Below, piece after piece: positions 55,517-64,000 of a stretch of DNA of 64,000 nucleotides (its first letter is position 1; each line of letters begins with the position of its first letter). Position numbers and translations under genes: made by a program. The stretch comes from Heterohyrax brucei (Eukaryota; Chordata; Mammalia; Hyracoidea; Procaviidae). The notes under the pieces are model-generated. The model did not search any database. It was not told the origin of the DNA and was given only the letters and a program-made list of their open reading frames with translations. The DNA lies in NCBI GenBank assembly GCA_028571685.1, contig CM053164.1:39358501-39422500 (forward strand), written 5' to 3'.

Positions 55517-56114
55517 TCACTTGAGTGAGGCTTCTTTTAGAGAATTATATTCTCAAATACAGTTTGTTTTATTTGCTGTTTTTAGATGGTTTCGTTTTTG
55601 ATTGCTGGGAATGGGTGACTGGAAAGAAAGAATTGGTAATTTTTTTTTCTTAGGGGCTCGATCTTTCTGAATGCAGTGATGTGGTATGTCTGTTTGATGC
55701 TGCATGATCATAAACGTTTTTTAGATTTTAAAATGTACTGTGAAATAGTGTTACAACTTGGCTTACCCCATTGCAATTTGTCAGTTCAGTTTTATCATGT
55801 AAAGGCTGTGATCTGCTTCAGTGATTTGCTTTTTGACGGTATTATATCTTCTCCAGCATTGTTTAGTTGGTTTGAGGTCAGTTGATTTTCTTTAAAGATG
55901 GCAAAGAATGATCCATTTTTTGAAAGGAAGAGTTTTAATGAGGATGAAACCAGAGATTCCAAAGCATGCATCCCTTACCGGTATCATCAGCATCACCCGG
56001 AAATGTGCTGGAAATGCAAATTGCTACATTCTGCTTCTAACTTATTGAATCAGAAACTAGTTGGGTAGAGCCTAGCCATTTGTGGGTTTCTTTTTTTCCT
56101 GCTATGTATTTGTT
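55517..56114. other. Unique intronic sequence
   Basis: No recognised repeat or exon. Confidence 0.45.
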
Positions 56115-57180
56115 TTTGATGTTGTTGAGAATACATACAGCAGAACATGCAACAGATCAACACTTTCTACAGGTACAGTTCAGTGACACTAATTATATTC
56201 CTTAATTTGTACAACCATTCTCACCTTCCTTTTCCAAGTTGTTCTTCCCTCATTAACATAAACTCACTGCCTGCTAAATTTCCTGTGTAATCTTTTATAG
56301 TTGCTGTTGTCACATGGATCCCATATGGATAAAAAGAAAGCGTAGTATTACTAATGAAGCTAAACTATTATTTAATTCTGACTGTATGGCGTTGGTTATT
56401 TGATTTTAAGAAGACTTCAAAGGATATTTTTAGTTTAACCCTTTCATGCCTATTGGTATAGATGAACCCCACAAACATTTTTCAGGCTCTTAGTTTTCTT
56501 GGGAGGCTGCTTTTCCCATTAAAAGTATTTGCTGCTCTCCAGTGGGATATAACAGTGAAAAACAAGAGACATATTTTGTCTAAAACTCACTGAGGTAGAA
56601 ACAAGGCTTATGTGTGAGACAGTGCATCTGTAAAGTGTGACTGGGTCAAACGTCTGTTTCTTTTGTACAGCTAGATAAAGGTCTTTTATTTTTTATTTTT
56701 TGTGCCATATTTAGAAAACCAGAGGTGCCTCGTGTAACCAAATGGTGCATCTGATTATTTTTGGGACATTGTCATTCCACAAATAAGGGTACCATATTGT
56801 GGCATATTCTTTAATCCCCACAAAATGTGTCAAAATCCATATTTCATAATGTAAATTCAGAAAGACTCGTTGATTCGGTATGCCTTCCATTACTGAGAAA
56901 CGTAGTTATCAAAAAAAGTTTTTTAAGAAGATAGTAATGGTCTTCTTGAAATGGTTAAGGTTAAAGATTATCTCAAGGCAATAGTTTTTAGGGTTCATTC
57001 AGCCTTCATGGCTCCAGAAAATCTGGATTCCATGATAATTTAAAATTAAGTTCTGCATTTTTTCCCCTTGATCAAGATTCATCCGTAGAATTTTTGATCA
57101 AAGTAGTAATGGTAGCCAGGCCAGGCACAAACTCATTTTTCTGGTCTCATGCCATCTTGTTTTAACAGAGTTCTCTGGGT
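56115..57180 (-). repeat. Unclassified interspersed repeat, copy 4, split
   Basis: Blocks 56115-56438 (catacagcagaacatgcaac, then taacataaactcactgcctg) and 56955-57180 (gattatctcaaggcaatagt, then catggctccagaaaatctgg). It is preceded by a T-rich stretch that would be a reversed A-tail. The piggyBac-like element 56439-56954 separates the blocks. Confidence 0.72.
56439..56954. mobile_element. Candidate piggyBac-like non-autonomous transposon
   Basis: A 516-bp segment lies between two TTAA tetranucleotides (56435-56438 and 56955-56958). It starts CCCTTTCATGCC and ends CTTCTTGAAATGG. The reversed right end CCATTTCAAG resembles the left end CCCTTTCATG. TTAA duplication with CCC-type ends is the piggyBac hallmark. 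Copy 3 of the host repeat (around 48059-48075) has the uninterrupted sequence with one TTAA, as an empty site. No transposase frame is present, so it would be non-autonomous. I do not recognise a named family. Confidence 0.6.
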
Positions 57181-59478
57181 GATTTCAGTGCAAGCTGAAG
57201 TTTGAGAATGAGGATTTCATCATTAAATAAAATGTGTCAGATAAATAGGCTCCAATCGTATTAAGACATAATGTCATCTAGAAAAGGAACTGTTCTTCCT
57301 GCCCTTCCAGCTATTTGTTTTGAAAATGTTTAAGTCTACTGATAAGTTAAGAATACAGTGAACATAGTGAACACACCTATACTGTTCATGTAAATGCTCT
57401 GATATTAACGTTTTCTCCATTTGTATACTCAAGATGTGTATTTGTTTTTCGCTAGGCCATTTGGAAATTTGAAAGTAAGCTGCAGATACCGTGACAGTTC
57501 ATCTCTGAATAGTCCAGCATGTATCTCCCAAAACTAAGAGCAATCAATTAAAACATAGCCACAATATCATTATCACACTAAAGAAGTTTAGTATTAGTCA
57601 ATAATGATATATGTTCTGTAGTTTTTACTTAAATGTGTCCCCACTTGTCCCAGCATTTTGACCCTTGTTGAGGGGAAGGAGGCTCAGGGTCCAGTTTAGA
57701 TCCTGCATTGCATTTATTTGTCCTGTCTTGTATTTTCCTTACTCTAGAGCAGGTCGTGATATTGTTAGTCTTGCATGCATCGGATCCGACTCGAAGGCAC
57801 TTGGCTACTTGGCTGCATGTATCTGAATATTTTTTTAAAATTGACTGTCCCACAATTTGGGTTTGTCTGATTGTTTCCCATTATTAGGTTCAAATTATAC
57901 AATTTTTGGCAAAACCAATACATAGATGATAGATCTTTTTCAATGCGTCACTTCAAGAGGTACATGTCACCCTGTCCCATTATTGGTGGTAATGAGTTTG
58001 AGCCCTGGGGTACTGGGTCTGCCAGTTTGTGAACTGAAGGTATTTTCCCCTTTGTAATTAATAAGTAATACATATGAAGGGTGATACTTTGAGACTGTAG
58101 GAATATCATATTCTCCAGTAACATTTAACCTGGTGGCTTAATATGTGACTGAATCAGTTACTACTTTGTGGGTCTCAAAAATTTTTTTCTCTTCTTTTTT
58201 TCTTCTTTGAAGGGCACAGAACCTTTGATCAGAATCTCAGTGGCTGGCTTACTCTCAGGTTTCAGTAGCCAGTGTTGTGTTAACGTGATTAAGTGAACAT
58301 TTTTCTGTTTTTCTAAATCAGTACATAACCGTAATTATGTATGAGCTATTCTATCCATTCTTTTTTCTTTAAACAAATTTCAAAAAAGCTGAAATTTATA
58401 CTTAACTATACATAGTTTTAAAAAAATTAAGCAGTATCATAAGGGTCGTAATGAAAAACAGCCATTCTTTTTATCCCTCTTTTACCCATGAATCCTATTT
58501 CTCGGTGACAGCCACTTTCAATTTTTTAGCTGATTTCTTGTGGTGTTTACTATCATACTTTCAAATAATATGGTTATACTTCAATTTTTTTTATAAACCA
58601 GTTTTAGTTATTATGTATTGACTGCCCACTGGAAGGCAAGATTTTTGAGCTGGGTCATGTCACTCCAGGGTACTTGTAGTCTGAGTTGTGCAGGACAATT
58701 CTGTTGTAGAAGATACAGTTAGATCTTTTGTTTACTATACATGTCTCTTTAATTCTGATACTCTTTGGTGTAATCTCTTAGTCTTTATAATTTTAATTTT
58801 ATAATTTCAATTTCTTGACTTTATAAAAAAGAGTTAAACATTAGCTTAAAAGAAGACACTTATGTGCACACACAACATATAGACTCCCTTACCTGAATAA
58901 TGAAACAGCTTGCTTTCCCACCTAGTGGATTTTGAAGTTACTTATCCACATAGATAATCTTATGTGTTTTCATCATTGTGTGTATTTAAGTATTGTTTTA
59001 ACTTACTCTTTCATGTACATGTTTTTATAGCTTTATCATAGTCATGGTATTTTTCATGACAGAAGTGTGGGGCTATATATTTTTCTGTACATATTGTGAG
59101 CCGAGAATTTATTTTTGGCATTTGTTGGTGTTCAGTTTTTGAAAGAATACTAAGGTTCTGGAATAAATTAATCTAGTGTTATACCTAAAAAAGACTGATT
59201 CTTTTTTTGTTGTTAAGAAAGAAAGACTTAGCCTGGAATTGTAGGGTTCCTGGGAAACTATGACTCTTGCTGGGCAGGTGGTTAAAAAACTTGAGTCTTG
59301 TCAAACAAACAGAGAAAAGATTTTTTAGTTTTATCTCAAATTAACTATATTTACTTAGAATATACTTAGGCAATACTAAGTTTTAGCTCACAGCATGTGT
59401 CAGTTAATTTTTAAATTTTAAATGAAAATACAACAGACCCTTTAAAAACTGTTTTAGAAATAGTGGTTATTTGGGAAA
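57181..59478. other. Intronic sequence with small tail fragments
   Basis: About 2.3 kb of mostly unassigned, AT-rich sequence. At 57778-57812 a short SINE tail (catcggatccgactcgaagg) retains CpGs. Around 58400-58560 old L1-like debris is possible. No exon is seen. Confidence 0.45.
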
Positions 59479-61707
59479 TTTTTTTATTTATTTACAACTT
59501 TTTCTTTTTATTGTGATTGAAAGTGTACAATCCAGGTTAAGTTTGCATGCCTGCCTATCTGCAGCTCCTTCTGCTGTCCTCACCCAGTGACAGCATACTC
59601 CTCCTTTCCGTGCTATATGTGTCATAACCTTTTAACAATCCTCTGTCTCCTCCTCTCCATCTTCTGCACTCCCTTCTAGTAAGAGACCAGTAGGATGGCA
59701 TCCTATAGATGCATAGAACCATAAAGTGCACACACAGTATGGTCACTTCGTGTCCCTGAGTCCAATCCATTCCTGTCTGAAAAGTGAGCTCAGTAGTGAC
59801 TTATGATCAGGGACAGCATCAGGTCTAAAGGCCATGTACCCAGGGGAACTCCCAGGCCTTCAGACCATCAATTATAGTCTTTTAGTAGAGTTCTTAGGGT
59901 ACACCCCTCTTGTTCTTGTGTTGCCACTGTGACTTGACATTGTGAGCCCTGTCACGGCTGTCATTCGTGGTGGCCGGGCACCATCTGGTTCTTTTGGTCA
60001 CATGCTGATAGTAGTCACCCATTCACGCAGGGTTGTTTGTCTTCTGGGCAGTTTTTCCCTCATGTCATTGTTGTCCTTGGAGATTATCAGTTCCAGCTGA
60101 GTTTGGACCATTTGGTGTACATCAGATGCAGCTTGCTAGCCTTTAAGACCCCAGACACCACTCACCACCATGGGGTGCAGGAGGTGTCTTAGCAGTAGGC
60201 TGGTTATGCCAGTTGGCCTCCATGTCCTCTGAGTGCATAGTCCCTGGACCTCCACCCCTGCTACTCTGTCCTTGCAATATTGGGTTAAGATTGGAAGAGT
60301 TTTCAGATTATGTTGAAGTCCAGTTAAATTGATCTTCTTTCTAATGTGTCCTGTCACTGATTTCACCCAACCAGATTTCTACCAGCTATCTAATCTGTAA
60401 CTAACCTTCTCCCTCCTATCCTCCCCTCCTTTGCAGCCATCAAAGAGTCTTCTGTACATGAGTGTTTTTAAGTCCTTATGATAGGGATGTCATACAGTAT
60501 TTGTCCTGTGCTGCTGACTGATTTCACTCAGCATAATGTCTTCTAGTTGAAATCAGTTTATGAGATGCTTCCTAAAATCATTGTTCTTTATCATTGCATA
60601 GTGTTCCACTGAGTACATGTACCATAGTTTGTTTATCCATTCATCTGTTGTTGGGCATCTGGGTTGATTCCATCTTTTTGCTATTGTGGACTATGCAGCA
60701 ATAAACATTCATGTTCATGTATCTGTTTGTGTGACTGCCCTTGATTCTGTAGGGTATATTCCAGACAGTGGAATTACTGGGTCAAATGGTATATCTATTT
60801 CCAGCTTTTTAAGGAAGCTCCAGCCAGATTGCTTTCCAAAGAGGTTGCACCATTTTGCAATCCCACCAGCAGTGTAGGAGAGTTTTGATCTCCCCACAGC
60901 CTCTCCAACCTTGTTGGGTAAGATGATATCTCATCATGATTTTGATTTGGGTATCTTTAATAGTTAATGATGGCAAGTGTTTCCTCATGTGTCTTTTGGC
61001 TGCCTGGATAGCCTCTTTGGTGAAGTGTCTGTCCATCTCCTTTGCCCAATGCTTAGTTGGGTTATTTACCCTTTTCTTACTGGTACTTTGCAGTGCCTAG
61101 TAGATTATGGAGCTCAAACATTGTTCTGACATATAGTTGCCAAATATTTTTTCGCATTCTATAGGTGGTCTTTTAATTCTTTGGATAAAGTCTTTGGATG
61201 AGTAAAAGGGTTTGATTCTTAGTAGTTCACATTTATCTGTTTTCTATTGATTGTACTTTGTTATTTAGATTTTGAAGTCTGTCAGTGTTGTGTATTAAAA
61301 CGTCCATTGTCGATCCTAATTTTTCTTCCACGGTCTTTATTGTTGTAGGTGTGATACTTACGTCTTTTATCCAATTTGAGTTGGTTTTGTGTAAGGTATG
61401 AGATATGGTTCTTGTTTCAGTTTTTTGCAGATGAATATCCAGTTTTGCCAGCTTCATTTGTTAGATTGTTTTTACCCCAGTTTACAATCTTAGGGTCTTT
61501 GTCAAATATCAGCTGTTCATAGGAGGATGGTGGCATCTCAGGGGTCTCAGCTCTGTTCCATTGGTCTATGTGTCTCTTTTTGTACTTGTACCAGGCTGTT
61601 TTGACTACTGTGGCAGTGGAATAGGCTCTAAAGTTGGGTAGTGAGAGGCCTCGCAGTGTGTTGTTCTTTAGCAGTGCTTTGCTTATCCAGGATTTCTTCC
61701 CTCTGAA
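59479..61707 (-). mobile_element. L1 LINE, long 3' UTR, second antisense copy
   Basis: Same structure as 50989-53204: reversed A-tail, long 3' UTR (59500 to about 60440), then ORF2 C-terminal region. Minus frames 60809-61036 (MDRHFTKEAIQAAKRH) and 61417-61830 ([20 protein letters not shown]) belong to ORF2 and are interrupted by stops and shifts. The 5' truncation is at about 61707. The copy is more diverged than 50989-53204. Confidence 0.92.
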
Positions 61708-62639
61708 ACTTCTTAAATAGCTTATTCTATCTCTTTCCAATATTGTGTCACAGAAAGGAAATTGCTGACAATATAAAGGAAAAGAGTGAATGGTAGGTAA
61801 AAAGCAGAATAGAGGATTTCCCCCTTCCATTTGTGAGTTAGTTTATGTGTTGTCTCTACTCGTCTGTATAAATCCTTTTGGAAAGGTTCAAGTAATGACA
61901 TGTTGATTCAGTCAGGAAGCATATGTTGAATACCCACTGTGAACACAGTGCTAGGTTCAGGGCAGGTAATAAAACTGATTCGACGGCATTGGCTGGCTTG
62001 GCTATCATGCTTTGTGGCTGGGATCTTGTAATATGTCATCTAAATTAGAACACTCTTGAGAGTAAAAAAAAAAATACTAAAAAGAATTTAATTACGTAAT
62101 TGTTGAAATATTTGACAGATTGGTTTTTATCTATTCAAACTCTGTTTTCAAAAGTGTTTCTTGAAAATGAACGTCTGTATTCATTAAAGCAAGACACTTT
62201 TTAATATTGAGTACTTGATTATTAAAAACATGACCTAGGCAGAATTATTCATTATGACATAGTCATGTAGTTTTTAAAAAATGATGTTTATTTGTGCATG
62301 TGTCTGCTATTTCAGGAGGGCTCATTGGAAGCAACTGGGCACTCCTTCTTGTGTTATTTGCTGTGGCTGGAACATTCAGGAAGGCTTCTTCATGTTGGAT
62401 GGGCATCTCCCTGTGGCCCCTTCCATGAAGCTTAGTTCAGGCTACCTCCCAGCATGGCCATTTCAGGGTAGTGAAGCTTACTGCTGGTAGATGACTTCCC
62501 TGACAGTACAAAAGTAGAAGCTGCCTCTCCTGTTAATGCGTGGATTTTAAGTTGCACAATGTCACTGACCCCCGTTCTGTTGACTAGTGCAGTCACAGGA
62601 CCAGCCCAGATTCAAGGAAAGGAGAAATAGATTCTACCT
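61708..62639. other. Unique intronic sequence
   Basis: Mostly unassigned. A tiny CpG-retaining SINE tail is at about 61975-62000 (actgattcgacggcattggc). A phrase at 61915-61960 resembles an L2/MIR end. Confidence 0.4.
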
Positions 62640-62690
62640 CTTCTTCTTTTTAGATTTTATTGTGCTTTAGGTGAAAGTTTACAGCATAGA
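62640..62690 (-). mobile_element. L1 3'-terminal fragment
   Basis: tttttagattttattgtgct, then ttaggtgaaagtttacag: reversed end of another afrotherian L1 3' UTR. Only about 50 bp lie before the RTE tail. Confidence 0.45.
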
Positions 62691-64000
62691 TTAATTGTTA
62701 ATTGCTATTAGGTGCCGTTGAGTCCATTCTGACTCATGGCAATCCTGTGAACAACAGGACGAAACCCTGCCCTATCTTGTGCCATACCCACAATTGCCAT
62801 ACCCACAATTTTTATGCTTAAGCCTGTTGTTGCGGCCACTGCGTCAGTCCTTTTTATCAGGGGCCTTCCTCTTTTCTGCTAACTCTCCACTCTACTGAGC
62901 ATGATGTTTTTCTCTAGGGACTGATCCTTCCTGACAGCATGTCCAAAGTATATAAGATGCAGTCTTGCCATCTTTGCTTCCAAGGAGCACTGGTTGTACT
63001 TCTTCCAGAACAGATGTGTTTATTCTTTTGGAAGTCCATGGCAAAGTCAACATTCTTCTCCAACACCATAATTCAAAGCCATCACTTCTTCTGTATTCTT
63101 TTTTCATTGTCCAGCTTTTGCATGCATGTGATGTGATTGAAAATATCATGGCTTGTGCTCTTAGGGGACATCGAGACCAATTGGCATAACTAGCGTATTG
63201 CTAAGAGAGTCTTTTGCACCCGATATTGGTGAGTGGCGTCTGGGGTCTCAAAAGTTAGTAAGCTGCCGTCTGAGGTACACTAAATGGTCTGAACTCAGCT
63301 GGAACAGGTGATCACCAAGGACAGTAGCAAAATGAGGGAAAAAGAACCCCAAAGACAGAAAGACAGACGTGAATGAGTGACTATGTCAACATGTAACCAG
63401 AAGAACATGATGGCACCCAGCCACCACCAGTGACAGCCGTGATGGGGCTCACAGTGTTGAGTCCCAGTGGCAACACAAGAAGAAAAAAGGAGTACACCCT
63501 AAGAACTCTATTAAAAGACCACAGTCGATGGTCTGAAGGCCTGAGGATTGCTCTGGGAGCATGGTTTCTAGGCCTGGTGCTACCCCTGATCATAAATCAT
63601 TACTGAGGTCAATTCTTTGAACAGGAAGGATTGGACTTGGGGATACAGAGTGACGGTATCGTGTGTGCATTTTATGGTTCTGTGCATCTATAGGATGCCG
63701 TCCTATCGGCCTCTTATTCGAGGGGATTGAAGAGGGTAGAGAGGAGGGGACAGGAGATTGTTAAGAGGTTATGACATGTGTAGAATGGAAAGGAGGAGTG
63801 TGCTTTCGCTGGGCAAGGAGAGCAGAGGGAAGTGCAGATAGGCAGGCATGCAAGTTTAAACTGGATTGTACACTTCCACTCAATCACAACCAGAAAAAAA
63901 TACCATGGCTTGGGTCAGGTGCACTTGGCGCAGATTTTCCCATTGCATTGCGTCTTTTGATTTCTTGACTGCTGCTTCCATGGGTGGTGATTGTGGATCC
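62691..64000 (-). mobile_element. RTE LINE, minus strand, split by an L1
   Basis: Reversed RTE in blocks 62691-63155 and 63899-64000 (continuing past the window). It starts with the tail gctattaggtgccgttgagt. Minus frame 62892-63149 encodes degenerate RT C-terminal sequence. The L1 63156-63898 is inserted into it. Confidence 0.88.
63156..63898 (+). mobile_element. L1 3'-UTR insertion inside the RTE
   Basis: A 743-bp 5'-truncated L1 holding the distal 3'-UTR module and A-tail in plus orientation. The TSD is aatatcatggcttg (63142-63155) against aataccatggcttg (63899-63912), 13 of 14 matching. It is an inverted copy of the modules at 22294, 50989 and 59479. Confidence 0.92.

Larger units (their letters stand above)
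40441..64000 (+). other. RAB10: RAB10 intron 1 (continues past window)
   Basis: Begins with the strong donor AG|GTAAGA. No frame in 40441-64000 continues the GTPase fold (no DTAGQE-type switch II and no NKCD/SAK guanine-binding motifs), so exon 2 is outside the window. A long first intron fits the known mammalian gene. The intron is filled with SINEs, RTE, MaLR and L1 copies. The long L1s at 50989 and 59479 are antisense to the gene. Confidence 0.9.

Noticed and set aside
1-64000. CRISPR arrays, operons, phage or plasmid features
   Set aside because: The sequence is a mammalian chromosome; the regularly recurring units are dispersed SINEs, LINEs and LTRs.

Overview
This window is mammalian nuclear DNA, almost certainly from an afrotherian and most plausibly an elephant. 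The main evidence is roughly 30 copies of a tRNA-derived SINE with the body and tail of the afrotherian AfroSINE family, several RTE-type LINE copies of the kind abundant in Afrotheria, and L1 copies with an unusual long 3' UTR. Repeat family names come from my recognition of sequence patterns, not from a library search. Boundaries are good to about 10-20 bp unless a target-site duplication (TSD) is cited.

Only one protein-coding gene is supported. Bases 40314-40440 (+) are the first coding exon of RAB10, a Rab-family small GTPase. The exon has an intact P-loop, ends in a strong splice donor and lies at the 3' edge of a CpG island (about 38930-40440). Everything downstream to 64000 is RAB10 intron 1; I do not find exon 2. 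Everything upstream (1 to about 38900) is intergenic and largely transposon-derived, with no other gene seen.

Layout. 1-4446: an ERVL-type LTR end, a nearly complete RTE with an inverted 5' part, and an old L1. 4447-13640: unique DNA with AfroSINEs, an RTE fragment, L2/MIR pieces and two MaLR-type LTR insertions, one inside an AfroSINE. 13640-18490: an old L1 holding two RTEs, one containing a mariner and the other a MaLR LTR. 18490-27290: unique DNA, MIRs, SINEs, a short L1 3'-UTR piece and a possible solo LTR. 27292-30217: a 5'-truncated, fairly young L1 with a 12-bp TSD. 30400-38540: SINE clusters, an ERVL provirus remnant with a MaLR LTR inside it, and RTE fragments. 38930-40440: RAB10 promoter and exon 1. 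40441-64000: intron 1 with MaLR, old L1, two antisense L1s with long 3' UTRs, an unclassified repeat family, a TTAA-flanked piggyBac-like insertion at 56439-56954, and an L1 inserted into an RTE at the window end.

There is no bacterial-style system, CRISPR array or operon here. The most interesting material is transposon biology: nested insertions that order the activity of families, 5'-inverted RTE copies, short DNA transposons, and two alternative L1 3'-UTR forms.
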